This document shows, one piece after another, positions 47,101 through 58,789 of a stretch of DNA of 64,000 bases. This stretch comes from Eragrostis nindensis. Lineage: Eukaryota; Streptophyta; Magnoliopsida; Poales; Poaceae. The stretch is from contig JAAXCT010000424.1 of the NCBI GenBank assembly GCA_012490785.1, positions 124,001 to 188,000 of the forward strand, read 5' to 3'. The notes under the pieces are model-generated. The model saw only the letters and a program-made list of their open reading frames with translations. It searched no databases and was not told where the DNA came from. How positions within the stretch are numbered: the stretch's first letter is position 1; each line of letters starts with the position of its first letter. Made by a program: the position numbers and the translations under genes.

Positions 47101-48542
47101 TCGATGAAGTAGAAACTGATCTCCCTACATCGCTGTCTTACTTCTCCCTCAAGTTTCCTTGCTGTTCTTCCTAATCCTCTATCAAATCGCTGGATTCCTC
47201 TCCAGCGAGTTACCAATCCCTTGTACCCACTACGTTTGGCTTGATATTTGGATAGAAAACAACATAGCATTTGTGTTTCTTTTTTTTTCGCAAAACTGTT
47301 GCATAGTTTCGCTTGATATTTGGAGGACCCCTGCCTAGTTGTTGGTTTGACATTAGTACTTTTCCCCAACATTTTGTTGGAACTATATGTTTATGTATCT
47401 CCTTAGCGAGAATAATCAGTTCTGTAAGTCATGCAATTGCACACTTTCCTGGGTAATAAACCTTGAAAATACAAATAGTATGTTTAGAAACATATAACAG
47501 TTGATGAGGTGCTGACTGTGTTGTTGCATAGAGACTCAGATTTCCAGATGTCACAGTTAGGATGCTGGACATAATTCTGAAAGTTTGTGATGTGTATTTG
47601 TATGTGGGACAATGTAGCCCTATGGGTCTGCAGCCAGTTTTATTGAACTTATATTGGAGCCTTGAACACTAATTATTTCATCAATTTTAGGCTAACTCCT
47701 AGGAATTTGAAAAATAACACCTAGTATCTGAAGTTCCAAGAAGGCCTGTAAGGTTCCTTTGATTGCTTAACATCAATTAAATGCCTTCTGTTTATGGTTT
47801 ATTTATTGCTGGAGGTAATTGGCTCCAAACAGATTAGCAACGCTATTATCATTTTCTAAAAACTGTTGATAGCATACATCCATGCAATTGATAGTTTTAA
47901 CTTACTCTCGTTCCTTAATCTAGAACATATGGCAGTAGATGGGGTGTTGACTGTGTTGTTGCATACAAATAAGGGGTTATTTTCAAATTCCTAGGAGTTG
48001 CCTAAAATTTATGAAATAAAGTTTTAGGCTAATTCATAAAAATAACCTATGCCTGAAGTTCCAATCAGACCGTCAAGTTTCCATTAATTGCTTAACATCA
48101 TTTAAATACCTTCTGTTTATGTTTTCTTTATTGCTGGAAGTAATCGACTCCGAATAGATTGGCAATATTATTGTTCTCTCCTTCCTGATGTCACTTAACA
48201 GTATGCTACCCATTTTAGGCACAATATGTGTGTCCATCGGGCTGTGCTTGTGATCAACCATCAAATTGGAAGACCGAGGAACTTGCATTGAATAGCCTCC
48301 AAGAATTAGCAATTGTTGGCATGAAAGGGACCGACCATGAAGTTGCTGTCATGAAACGACTGTTCAGTTGTGTGATGGTGCCGATAGAGATAACTTTCAA
48401 TTGTTCGGTCAGTGAAAGCAAGGTCAGGGAGCTTCGTCAAACTTTATCAACATTTTGCAAGTCAGAAACAAGGTTGAAGTTTTACAAGCTTCTTAAAAAT
48501 GAATCAGGGGGCAAGCCCATACGGTGTTTGCTTGCCTCATAA
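44168..48542 (+). CDS. F-box/LRR/FBD protein, copy 1, with start codon inside a transposon
   Basis: Exons 44168-45112, 46653-46832 and 48219-48542 join in phase to 482 aa. The F-box covers about residues 11-50 (LSALPDDVLVHILLRLETAD, then SVLSRRWRRAWTLLPEL). Leucine-rich repeat-like sequence follows (LCLVRIRIRG, LKQLTVVAPALKELAV, APRLKSLEWYD), and the FBD region is at about 378-450 (CPSGCACDQPSNWKTEELA, GTDHEVAVMKRLFSC). F-box proteins join SKP1 and CUL1 in SCF ubiquitin ligases, the LRR part binding the substrate, which is unknown here. The former ATG (43817) is separated by the hAT-like element. The new N-terminus MPMNTSSSANG is encoded by the element's right end. An out-of-frame ATG at 44164 and the upstream frame at 43817 may reduce translation. 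Introns 1 and 2 carry insertions and duplications missing from copy 2. Confidence 0.85.
45638..46099. repeat. 50-bp direct repeats bracketing an insertion in F-box intron 1
   Basis: TCCTCATAATGGTGCCATTT begins at 45638 and again at 46050. The 50-bp copies (45638-45687, 46050-46099) differ at two bases. F-box copy 2 has a single counterpart (about 62300-62347). The 362 bp between them contain several variants of GGATAC/GTATCC and are absent from copy 2. Confidence 0.8.
46869..47249. mobile_element. Insertion of about 380 bp in F-box intron 2
   Basis: Alignment with copy 2 runs to AAATATCTAAT (46868) and resumes at AGAAAACAACATAGCATTT (47250). The inserted DNA has no counterpart in copy 2. It looks like retroelement sequence, but I could not assign a family or find target duplications. 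Confidence 0.45.
47489..48215. repeat. Internal duplication in F-box intron 2
   Basis: The phrase GTGTTGACTGTGTTGTTGCA at about 47944 recurs as GTGCTGACTGTGTTGTTGCA near 47508. The following DNA (47690-47870) resembles 48025-48170 (CCTTCTGTTTATG, TTTATTGCTGGA.GTAAT). Period about 440 bp. Copy 2 has one version (about 63400-63680). Confidence 0.65.
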
Positions 48543-48708
48543 GAACCAGGCACCTTGAGACGAATAAAGAAGTGGTGTCATCAGTTGTGATAACCCTGTA
48601 TGTTATCGTGCCCTATTGCTAATCATTATACTATGCATATCATGAATGGTATCACCGAAGAAGAATACAGTTCTGCAAGTTTGTGGCAGTTGTGTATGGT
48701 ATATTCTT

Positions 48709-49263
48709 CATTACTTCTGTTGTTTCACCAGCAAATTCTTTGAAGAAATATCTCTGGCTCCATTGCAGAGTTGTAGATTTGTGCCTGCAGAATGCTCGTA
48801 ACTAATTGTGACGTCCAAATCGAATCCAACACAAGATCACAGGGGAATTTGGATGTTTCGGTAGCTATATTGAACAAAGGAGGAACATGAGTTCTTACTT
48901 CTTCAGCAAGAAGAAGGATTACAGGAAAATAGCAAGTTGCCCGAAATGATACAGCTCTCTGGCTTATCACATGAGTACACCTTCTAAAGCAGGAAACATA
49001 AAGGAATGAAAGCGTAAACTACAGTTGAGAATATAACCTTAATCCTCAAGTTACCAGCAGACAACGTTTACATGTTGCCTTTGCTTTTCTTACGCCTGAG
49101 TAAGCGTAAACGTTTATATGTTGTCTTCATCACTTCTGTTGTTTCACCAGCAAATTCTTTGAAGAAATATCTCCGGCACCATTGCAGAGTAGTAGATTTG
49201 TGCCGGCAGAATCCTTGTAACTAGTTGTAACGCCCGAATCGGATCCAACACAAGATCACACCG
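48709..49263. repeat. Duplicated segment (about 135 bp twice, 420 bp apart)
   Basis: 48709-48843 and 49129-49263 share long stretches such as TTCACCAGCAAATTCTTTGA and CCAACACAAGATCACA. A weaker third copy lies at 41606-41700, after DUF594 copy 1. They lie 3' of the F-box gene and have no coding sense. Confidence 0.7.
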
Positions 49264-49480
49264 GAATTTGGGTGTTTTGGTAGCTATATTGAACGACGGA
49301 GGAACATGAGTACAAATAACGAGTGCCTGAAATGATACAGGTCAATACGCCTTCTGAAGAGGAAACATAAAGCAATGAAAGTGTAGATTACATAGTTCAG
49401 AAATAGCTAAAGCTAATCTGGTCCACAGACTTGACATCCAATGGTCTTCACGAGATGGATCATGACACTAATGTTGTCGC

Positions 49481-49632
49481 TGCTGCAAAACATTAGCAAG
49501 CAAGATCAATATTTGAGCAGTTTATTCATTGCTTCTTATATGCTTGTCAACATTCGCTTTGAGAATATAACCTTAATCCTCAAGTTACCAGCAGACAACT
49601 TTTATACATTGCCCTTGCTTTTTTTACCACTG
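49481..49632. repeat. Dispersed segment shared with 55680-55815
   Basis: AAGATCAATATTTGAGCAGT and TATGCTTGTCAACATTCGCT occur in both places. A part (GAGAATATAACCTTAATCCT) occurs a third time at 49027. In this repeated block the copies lie downstream of F-box copy 1 and downstream of DUF594 copy 2. Confidence 0.75.
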
Positions 49633-50139
49633 CTGTAGACCTGTAGTGAACCAAATCTTTGGAGTGGTAACAGCGCACATGGTCCAAAGTTCATGAAAGC
49701 AAAAACTATTTAGCTAACACACTTGTATCCTCTGAAATGCTATGTTTTATTGCCTTTAATATCTCAACTATAAAGCTACTAGTAATTCAGAACATTCTGA
49801 TCTTGGGAAAATACCCTCATGAAATGATGTTTAATCCAATTTGGACTTGAGTAGGTTGAAAAAGGAAATCCAACCTGGCAAGAAATGAGCAACACATAGG
49901 TTCAAAATGCCAGAATATCTTTCCATATTCTGAAAATGAAGTCACAAATATGGCGATATAGGTATAGGTGACACAAAATGTTGTGCACGATGTTCACAAG
50001 GCTGGAACATCTTTCCATTGCCCTTGATTCTCACTTGAACAATGTTTTCCCAAGTACTGTCAGGAAATGTAAACTATTTTTAGAGTCGGCTGTGAATGGT
50101 CCTCGCTAGCATCAAGAGTCATGTACCATGCAGCTGATC

Positions 50140-50860
50140 GGCCGCATGAGCCTCAGAATGGCGAAGCCCCATCGCAGTCTTCCTCCACTCATATGGCTCC
50201 CGGATCTAACGGAAAGGATCGGGAGGGCGAAGATGCGAGCAATTCGCCGCCATCTGAGGCGAACGGCCACCGCGCGCTCGAGCTCACGCGGCCGGGCGTG
50301 GCGGATCGATCAGGACCTGTGCCACATCCGCGAATGCGGCGGTGGTCGCTCTGAGAGATCACTGCGCTTACGCACCCACAGACACCGATGAGAACGGCTC
50401 TGAGAGAACACGGTCCTTGTGTTTTTTTTTTTTTTTGACTCGAGGAACCTCTCTGCTTCCATCGCCGTGATGTTATTTGTTCATGACACATTGGTTGCAG
50501 ATCGGTGGCAATAGAACGAAGGGGTCAATGCTGCTAACGAAAAACACTGGCAAACAAGAGCAAACACCTTCACCGCGTTCATTCGTGGCATCTTAACCAG
50601 CTTGTTCGCATGCCCTACGCACAAACCTTTAACTCTGTTTTCTTCATCTGGGTGAGCATCCTGATCTTCAGTTCATGAAAGCAGATCCGGTGAAACAAAC
50701 GCACTTTTCCAATCAAATGATGTATTTATTGCATATAGTACTGTATGGTGTCCCAATCTAGGTAAAATGATAAATCCAGAACATCCTGATCTTTTGATGC
50801 GTATCCAGCAACTGAACTGAAGTTATATTTTGGCACATTCTGTTGTTGCAGGTAGTCAGT
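50140..50860. repeat. GC-rich dispersed repeat, copy 1
   Basis: About 700 bp closely matching 58810-59510, for example CTCATATGGCTCCCGGATC, GAGCAATTCGCCGCCATCTG and GTTATTTGTTCATGACA. Both strands hold short open frames (100 codons at most) whose reading is not conserved between copies, so I do not call a gene. Possibly a transposon carrying a gene fragment. Confidence 0.65.
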
Positions 50861-51151
50861 CAATGTACTGCAGGCAGGTCACCATTCAGACAGAAGTTAG
50901 AACTGCATGAACATATCACACATGACAATTGAAAAATGTAACACAGTGTCGGTACCCACTGGCAAGCCGTCTCCATTTCGTTTGACTTGAAGATATCCTA
51001 ACCAATAGTTCGTGTCATGGATAAGAACTGAAGAATAAGAGAGATGGATGCAGGCTAATTTGCAGAAAAGAGATTTGGCTTCTTTGCTACCGCATTTTGG
51101 TGAGACGTGCACATCAAGAGAACACCTCACTGGAGACGACACGGAACTTTA

Positions 51152-51475
51152 GGGGGTGTTCGTTTCTCTAGGCCTAAATTTAGGCCGCTTAGAATCTTAT
51201 CATTTAAGGGTATTAAATAAAGTTTAATTAAAAAACTAACTACAGAACCTTATACTAATTCGCGAAACGAATCTAATAAGGGTAATTAAGACGTGATTAG
51301 ACGATAGTTACTGTAGCATCACTGTAGCAAAACATAGCTTAATTAGGCTCATTAGATTCGTCTCGCAAATTAGCACACATCTGTAAAAAGGTTTTGTAAT
51401 TAAATTTATTTAAGACGCTTAAATAGTAAGATTAGTTTTGATGTGACCTTTAGGCCTAAAAACACGAACAGGGCC
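51152..51475. mobile_element. Tourist-like (PIF/Harbinger) MITE, 324 bp
   Basis: The left end GGGGGTGTTCGT and right end ACGAACAGGGCC are imperfect inverted repeats. TTA stands on both sides (51149-51151 and 51476-51478), the PIF/Harbinger target duplication. The interior contains the pair GCGAAACGAATCTAATAAG and CTCATTAGATTCGTCTCGC, typical of such MITEs. No coding sequence. Confidence 0.88.
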
Positions 51476-52009
51476 TTAAACTGTCGATACAGTACGAACA
51501 TTCATCATCCAAGTTATTCAGTGATGAGCTTCTTTTTTTTTTTTTTTTGAAAGTCAGTGATGAGCTTCTTCTCCGGTGTTTGTAGCACTTTACCAATTTT
51601 TTATTTCAAAGAAAATGAGAATCACTCTGCGTTCATCACCTATATATTACGTTATTTGCACATGAACATGGTACGAGTGCTAGAACAGAAGAACGCTGGC
51701 GCCAAACAGGGACAAGCAATAACAGAGCAAAAGATGCTCCAAATTACGAGGGCACCATATTGCTCGCAAGTCGCAGATACAGCGATATAGATGGCTCAAA
51801 AGTGCCGCACGCGCTGCAGTGCACACCTCAGCAACTTAATTCATCCTAAACTGCGACGACAGCATGTAGAATTTTACAGGACTGAATGAATGAGGACTCC
51901 CCCAATAGTGCGGCTATCCAGATTAACTTTAGCTAATGCGACATTTCCCTCTACTACTGCAATTTGACCGGGCTGAAGAAAATACTTTGTAGAAGGGAGA
52001 GGCAGCTTA

Positions 52010-53209
52010 AGCTATTTTTTCTGGTCGTGAGAGTGCTGGGTTGCTCTTTAGGCACGTAACGAATGCCATTTGCTTGGGGGCTGTGCTGAGTATCAGATAC
52101 CTTAAAACTAAAGAGCGGTTGTTCTTAATTAACGATGAACAGATTGGATAAATTACTGACCAATGAGAATATTTATTTTTCAATTTTATTTGTTCAAGAA
52201 AAATGCACATGATGCCCTTTCAACTTTATAGCAGGATAATGATGTATTAAAGGGTAGCATAACCCCAAGGAAAGGAAAAGATCGATTCTGTCAAGAAAAG
52301 AAAACAAAAGAAAGGAAAAGGTTAAGGGGTTGCAGGTAGCATAGATCAGTGGAGCCAAAGTTCTCTTGTTTTATATATGTGTTCCACTTCTCTTCGAATG
52401 TCGATACAGTACGAACATTAATTCATCACTCGTGACTCTCTTCGCCCCAGCCCCCACATTAATTTTGTCTTCGCATTGGCCGCTGTCTGCCAGCCGGTGG
52501 ATCGTCCATCGTTTCTCTGGTACTCCGCTAATTGCCCAGTATAAGTGTAGAATACTTTTATTTACTCACATTATTCTTGAAAATGTTTCGATGTCTTGAA
52601 CATCTAACCTAGGACTACTACCACCGTTTCTGAATTGCTGACCATATATAGGGAGGTTAGTTCCAGTTTGTACTAACTCTCCTGCGTGACTCCATCAATT
52701 CACAAATGAGGGAGAAATAATGCACAAATCTTAGTTTCAAAATAGGGAAACATTGTACGTACGACTAGTGTTGTCTGACCCCGGAGCAGTGTTGAAGTGT
52801 AAAAGTGAATTGTCTACCTTCTCCCATTGGCTTAAGCTTTTGGGTTCATCTGGTTAGTGGGTTCATTCTTTGCATAATATGCTGTCGTTTGATGCCCCAG
52901 TCGGACTGGAGCCGGACAACTCCAGTCGGATGTATAGCACCGTCCTTGAAAAAACTTATCAACTTCGGCTTCACTGTTTATTATTAGACCATTTGTTTTT
53001 CCGCAAATATTATTTCAAATATTCTGAAACATATGACATGGATCAAGCATTTGTGTATGGTGTCGCAAAGCATTTTTTTTGCTCAAATACATGTTCACTT
53101 ATTATACTTCCGTTGGGACGTTGTCTATTACTATGTTGTCATCATGTTCTTGAATACAACGTCTACTTACTACTGTATGTTGTTGGTTGTAATTTCAGAA
53201 AAGAACTCC
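52010..53209 (+). other. 5' flank and probable leader of DUF594 gene copy 2
   Basis: It matches the region upstream of copy 1 but lacks the 680-bp insertion present there. GTAATTTCAG ends at 53198, 11 nt before the ATG, at the same place as in copy 1, so a leader intron is likely. An open frame extends upstream to an ATG at 53033, but it crosses this acceptor and has no match in copy 1; I therefore start the protein at 53210. Confidence 0.55.
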
Positions 53210-55306
53210 ATGGCACAAGCAGCACATCTATGGAAAGAGTGGGGCGTCCAAGTGCTAGTGCTTTTCAGCTTTACGCTCCAGGTCACTCTCCTCATCTTGG
53301 CAGAGTTCCGTCGGCGTGTAGACTCCGGTGTCCTTAGATTTTTCACTTGGTCGGCGTACCAGCTAGCTGATGCGACAGCCATCTATGTCCTCGGCCACAT
53401 GTCAGTGACCAACCGGTCATCGGAGCATGAACTGGTGGCGTTCTGGGCCCCGTTCCTTCTGATGCACCTCGGCGGGCAGGACAACATCACTGCGTACGCC
53501 ATCGAGGACAACAAGCTATGGCTGCGTCACCTGCAAACGCTCGTTGTGCAGGTGGCTGGGGCTGCTTACGTCGTCTATGTGTCTTCTATCCTGAGCAGCC
53601 CTCCACTGTTGCAGGTGGCCGTCATCCTCATGTTTGTTGTCGGTGCTAAGTACGGGGAGAGGGTGTGGGCGCTACGACGCGCTAGTAGTAGCGGCGGCAA
53701 TAATTACCAGGGCTCTAGATCTGGCATAATATCGGCTACTAAACTTCACTTCATTCATCGTCCTTCTTCAGATCGCTCAGCCACAGAAGATACCATACTC
53801 CTAGGTCACGAAATGTTGGATGCTCCCAAGGATTTTATAAAGGGGCCGATACCTTATGAATTATCATTCGTACTTGAGCGGGAGGTGGCGCGCGTGGGCA
53901 CGATCCAGTTTCGTCTTTCTGGGGAGCAGGCGTACAATGTGTCCCAGCTGCAGGTCTCCTTAATGCACGACGTGTTCTACACAAAAGCCGAGTCGCAATC
54001 TGGTTGGATCCGTATAGTTTCGTCATTAGCCACAACAGTTGCATTATCATTGTTGTTTCCTCTACTATCAGGTACTAGTGAGCGTCATAATGACAGTTAC
54101 AACAAAGTGGATGTAGTTATCACTTACATCCTGTCAGTCGGAGCTGCTGTCCTAGAGGCTACGTCTCTTCTGAGGTTCATCTTGTCGAGTTTCAATTGGT
54201 CCCGGTTGGAGAGGATGGCTATCAATTCTCGGCAGCAGCTCGGTCATAGAGGACGTCCAAGAACTACCTTGTCGTCTTTCCGAACCCAGATGATAAGAAT
54301 CGAAGTCGGTGTGCTTAGGCCTGTAATTACATCTCTCCGCCGGCTTGTCCATGCAGCAGATTGGAGAGTAAGGCACAGCTGGTCTCGCTCCATGGGGCAG
54401 CACAACTTGGTTAAGGTGTGCGCTCGGAGCAAAACCAGCCGGAGCAGCAAGATGGCAAGAAGGATGGGAGTCGAGGACTGGTGGAACACGCTGGCTTCCT
54501 CGTGGTCCGTCCCCGTCTCGCCGCTCATCGAGCAGCTGGTGGTGAAGCAAGTGCTCGAGAGCTGCGGCATCTCCAAAACAAGGCCCGACCACATCCTCAA
54601 CTCACGGGGTCGGGCAGTGCTCGAGAGGAAGAGCCAGCAACTGTACGATGATCTACGCTGGAGCGTCGACCATGACAAATTGAGCATGGAGGAGAGCATC
54701 CTCCTATGGCACATCGCCACCGACCTCTACCTACGGTGGTACAAGGATCAACCAAAGGCCTCCAGCAGCTCCAGGAAGGACAACCATCTTGCCGAGGCCG
54801 TTGAGGCCCTCTCCAACTACATGCTTTTCCTTGTTGCGGCGCGTCCACACATGCTGCCTCCCACTGCCAACCGCAGTGCCTACGTCGACATGTGCTATCT
54901 TCTGACTAACTTGGACTACATCTCAGCCGAGGAGCTGGCAGGCATACTACAGGGCAACGGGGATGCATTATTGGACCCCGAAATCGCGGGTTTTGCCTTC
55001 CCTTTCCCTACCGGTAAAACAGGCCAGTTCGGACCCATACGTGAGTCCCTTAAGGCCAATACTGCATTGTCGAGGGGATGTAAGCTTGCCACAAAGCTCA
55101 CCACCGGGAACTCGCCATCTGCCGACACGCTGGAGCTGATCGGCCAGGTTTGGGCAGAGATGTTGTGCTATATGGGCAACCGATGCGGTGCATATGCTCA
55201 TGCCAAGCAGCTCAGCGACGGCGGCGAGCTCATCACGGTCGCTGCCTTTCTAGTTGAATACCTAAAAAGAAATCTCCTCAAAGCCAGTACTGAAGTTGCT
55301 AGCTAG
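53210..55306 (+). CDS. DUF4220/DUF594 membrane protein, copy 2 (intact)
   Basis: A single coding exon of 698 aa. The N-terminal DUF4220 half has hydrophobic spans at about 12-31 (VQVLVLFSFTLQVTLLILAE), 45-63, 75-90, 108-130 and 133-148, with the conserved HELVAFWAPFLLMHLGGQD. Two further spans lie near 265-285 and 303-330. The middle part is basic and less conserved. The DUF594 tail ends AEMLCYMGNRCGAYAHAKQL, then GELITVAAFLVEYLKRN. These plant proteins are common in grasses, often in tandem clusters, and have no established biochemical function; location in a membrane is inferred from the spans. The neighbouring F-box genes are duplicated with it but no functional link is known. Copy 1, 14 kb upstream, has lost its tail by frameshifts, so this may be the only working copy in the window. 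Confidence 0.92.
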   Translation: MAQAAHLWKEWGVQVLVLFSFTLQVTLLILAEFRRRVDSGVLRFFTWSAYQLADATAIYVLGHMSVTNRSSEHELVAFWAPFLLMHLGGQDNITAYAIEDNKLWLRHLQTLVVQVAGAAYVVYVSSILSSPPLLQVAVILMFVVGAKYGERVWALRRASSSGGNNYQGSRSGIISATKLHFIHRPSSDRSATEDTILLGHEMLDAPKDFIKGPIPYELSFVLEREVARVGTIQFRLSGEQAYNVSQLQVSLMHDVFYTKAESQSGWIRIVSSLATTVALSLLFPLLSGTSERHNDSYNKVDVVITYILSVGAAVLEATSLLRFILSSFNWSRLERMAINSRQQLGHRGRPRTTLSSFRTQMIRIEVGVLRPVITSLRRLVHAADWRVRHSWSRSMGQHNLVKVCARSKTSRSSKMARRMGVEDWWNTLASSWSVPVSPLIEQLVVKQVLESCGISKTRPDHILNSRGRAVLERKSQQLYDDLRWSVDHDKLSMEESILLWHIATDLYLRWYKDQPKASSSSRKDNHLAEAVEALSNYMLFLVAARPHMLPPTANRSAYVDMCYLLTNLDYISAEELAGILQGNGDALLDPEIAGFAFPFPTGKTGQFGPIRESLKANTALSRGCKLATKLTTGNSPSADTLELIGQVWAEMLCYMGNRCGAYAHAKQLSDGGELITVAAFLVEYLKRNLLKASTEVAS

Positions 55307-55970
55307 CGCCGTCGCCTGAGCAGCGGACCAACGACAAATAAGCTTTGATGGTGCGACCCCTACAACTGAAGTAATTCATTCCTGGTGTGTCTATACCTGT
55401 GGGCTTCATGTGGTTGTTAGTAAAATACTGTTGTTGAAATACTACTTTCCTTAAGGCCCTGTTTGGCACCTTTTTAGGTTCATTCACTTGTAATTTGTTT
55501 CCGTTCAAAGAGTTGCCAACGCTCGAGTTGAATTCACAAGTTCTACTTTTTCTTTCTTTCCAATTAGCTAGTTAAACATGAACATGATACGAGCGCAAGG
55601 GCAAAAGTACCTTTTCTTTGTTTCCATCCTCGCGCGGCCAAGTTCTTCAATCGTCACTTCCCAAGTTCTTTGCTGTAAAACATTAGCAAACAAGATCAAT
55701 ATTTGAGCAGTTTATCAATTGCTTCGTATATGCTTGTCAACATTCGCTTGAGAATATAACCTTAATGCTCAAGTTACCAGCACACAACTTTTACACGTTG
55801 CCCTTGCTTTTCACTGTAAGTAGTCCTCGTACTGTTAAGTGAGATGGGAGATCTGTCAATATGTACGCTCTTACCTCCTCCGAATATGTGCTCCGGAAAA
55901 ACAAAGGACAAACATCTTTTTCTCTTTATAAAGATCTCGGGACTCGTAATTGACCATGTCATAAATATAA

Positions 55971-55991
55971 AACCGCGTTAATAACGCGGTT
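55971..55991. repeat. Near-perfect 21-bp palindrome
   Basis: AACCGCGTTA and TAACGCGGTT are complementary 10-bp arms around one A. They could form a strong hairpin or bind a dimeric factor. There is no nearby gene to which it can be assigned. Confidence 0.8.
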
Positions 55992-56416
55992 AGACTTGGT
56001 ACTTCCTTCATACAAAAATAGATGATATTTTAAAGTTATCTGGTTTTACTGATTTACTTGACGTTTTGGGTTCTCAATTAAAGCCGGCTCTCGTAAGCTC
56101 CTCCGGCTCGGATCTTCTGTAGCAATGTTCCAGCCCTCAAATCCTTTCCCAATCTCCTACCGCCCAAGATCCACACCGCTCCTCCCCTCCCTAATACCCT
56201 CCCATCTCGATTCCCGGCAGCGAATGTGCTCGGCACGGATCTGCTGGCCAGCTTGCTCGAGGAGGACGCCCGACGTTGTCGCGAGCTCAGGGACGACACC
56301 TGCCGTCGCCGCAAGGTCGGCAAGGATGCCATTGCCGCGAGCACAAGATATGCTCACATCACCGCGAGCTCCGGAGAGGCCGTTGTCGCCGCGGTCTTCG
56401 TCTACCTACTCTAATA

Positions 56417-56609
56417 CTCTCCATCCCTTTATATAAGGGATTTTGGCATTCAAATTTGTCCCTAAATATAAGAATTCTAGAGATAACATAAACTTTGATC
56501 AATTAATTTAGTTGTGGAGGGTTGTTGAGCTGATGATCGTTTCCTTTCTCCGTTGTTTTGTTGTTTGAACATTATAATCCCTTAAATAAAGGTAAGGAGC
56601 TTGAGAGAG
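56417..56609. mobile_element. Stowaway-like MITE, 193 bp, degenerate ends
   Basis: The left end CTCTCCATCCCTTTATATAA and the right end, which reads CTCTCTCAAGCTCCTTACC on the other strand, share CTCTC and, further in, AAGGGATT. TA stands on each side (56415-56416 and 56610-56611). The interior is AT-rich with no coding potential. Confidence 0.65.
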
Positions 56610-58789
56610 TAGGTTGTCATCTGAAGTAATTCAATGTTGTAGTATGAGAATACTCTACTTTGTCTCGCCTTTAAAAATATTCAAGGCCATAAATTTTGGT
56701 TGGTCTAACAGTGTTACCACTTCGAGAAAGTGAAATTATTAAGTTGCTATGTGTGCAAATTGAATGAAAGTAATCAGAGAAAATAATTAGTGAATCACGT
56801 TTTGCTAGCAGTGAATATCTAATGGCCATGAGAGCTCAATAAATACGTTTTCATAATAAATAAGCAATTAGAGGTTTAGTGCATGTACACATCTTTGGCA
56901 TGGTACCTGATTTGCATATTCTGTATCCTAGGAGAGATGAACATGACTTTTCGATAATCATCCTTCCTATTACCGTCCAGTTTGTCGCACAGGGTGATGC
57001 ATGGATTGTTGCAACATGTGTCACATGTCCACTGTCTTTGCTGAATGTCCAGAGACCAACATTTACAGCATGCTTGTGCTCGAGGTGCATCTGTTTTGCA
57101 TCGGCTGCAAGCTATATGACGTGCATCTCCTCATCTTGTTTGGTCCTTCATCGTGCTGCACGCATGCATCAATTTAAGGTGACATCTAACCTTTTAAAGA
57201 CATCAATTTAAGGTGACCTCATGCATGCGTTGGGAGGCATTTTATCTGGTTATCCTGTGACCGCGTGATGGCAGGGCTACCCTGTGGCTATGCGGCGTCA
57301 ATACACCATCTCGTGCATGAACTTTTTATGAACCCATCGTCTCCCTCTCTGACGGTGAAGGATGGCGTCATGTGACTACTCATGTCCATGTACCATGGGC
57401 ACCAGTTCCTCAACATGAAAGGCAAGCATGATCATCTATCTTGTTTGGCATCCGGCTGTTACTCCTCATCTAGGTTCATCGACTGCAAATTTTTTTCTCT
57501 TGCTCGAGCCTCTCTGCGACGGCCAACCAAGGGGAAGAACGGCCAGGGGCTAATCTAATCAATCCTCGCAAAAAAAAAAAAATAATCAATGTAGGACTCT
57601 TCTTTTGTAGCACCGTGACTCTCTTTATTTCTTATTTCGGATTTATATATATTGTGTTGTATATATCATGGACTCGCTTACTTAATCTAGTCCGTTAAAT
57701 GTTCATAAAATCCAATGGCTCACGGCTTTTCTTTTTCTAATTAACGTGATAATTTTGTGGCCTTAAGAGCGAACGTGGTGGCTCCTTTGGACCTTCAAAT
57801 ACTAAGATAATAGATGGCATGTAAATTTCGTAACTCCCACACTAGCTTCTTGAGGCACCTCATAACCAAGTGATCTAACAGGCTTTCCATCGTCACTTAA
57901 AATCAGTAGCCAGCCCTTCACTAAATTTAGCAGCCGTGAAAAAGAATGCAACACAAAAGGATCAGGTTGCCTAATTTTCATGGAATTCATTCTAAATAGA
58001 GTGCATCAGCTCGTGTGCAGGTTAAGTAAATACCCTTCTCACCGCCGAAAGGCCACGTTCCTCGGCAATGCCCTTTGCAGGCATAGCAGCGAACACTTGG
58101 TACGCAGCTTCCGCTGCATGCCCGCCATCAACACTCAGAGCCCGTATAGGAGCCGAAGACACAATGTAATAAGAGAGCGTCAAGCTGAAACCATAACACT
58201 GAGTGCATGATTGATTTTCTATTAGAGGAAGAGATTGATACCTTGAGTGGAATGCGAGGCGATGACGAGGACGAGCATTGAGTGCCGCCGAATCCAAATC
58301 CGCAATGGCGAGGGCAAACCGCCGAATCCAAATCACGCGGCATCCGCATCCCGCCTCCGCTGATCACAAGAATCACGTTTCCTCGCCGCGTCACGCTACT
58401 GCGCTCTTGGCGGTTGGCGCGTCGCCGCATCAGCCGGAGCTAGAGCTTTGAGCGGGGCTCTAGACAGGCCTCGCGGCTATTTCAGTGGACATGAGGGAGG
58501 CGATCGAGGGACGCACGGCGAATGGGGTAGCGGGTGTCGGCGGCATCGGCGCAACCTCGCCTGCGGCGGTTGCGTTCTCGCCGGCGGCCACCCTGGAACG
58601 CTTGCAAAAAGCCCCTAGGTTTGGAAGAACCACGGTTCAGAATAATTCCACAAGACCCCCTAATTTGGATCGCGATCCATATATGTATGTACACAAACAC
58701 CCCGATCTGCAGCAAAATAATCTCAATTAGGTCCCTCATTTGGACGGCGGGCTCCTCTGTTCTCTCTCCCCTCGTCTCCCCCCCTGCAG

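Larger units (their letters stand above)
55307..58789. other. Intergenic, transposon-rich, no supported gene
   Basis: It holds a 21-bp palindrome, a Stowaway-like MITE, and between them a GC-rich patch (56120-56415) with frames on both strands of up to 103 codons but no motif. Further on, 57.0-57.6 kb and 58.0-58.45 kb have short frames only. Confidence 0.5.

Noticed and set aside
53033..53209. In-frame N-terminal extension of DUF594 copy 2
   Set aside because: It crosses a strong splice acceptor shared with copy 1 and has no counterpart there.
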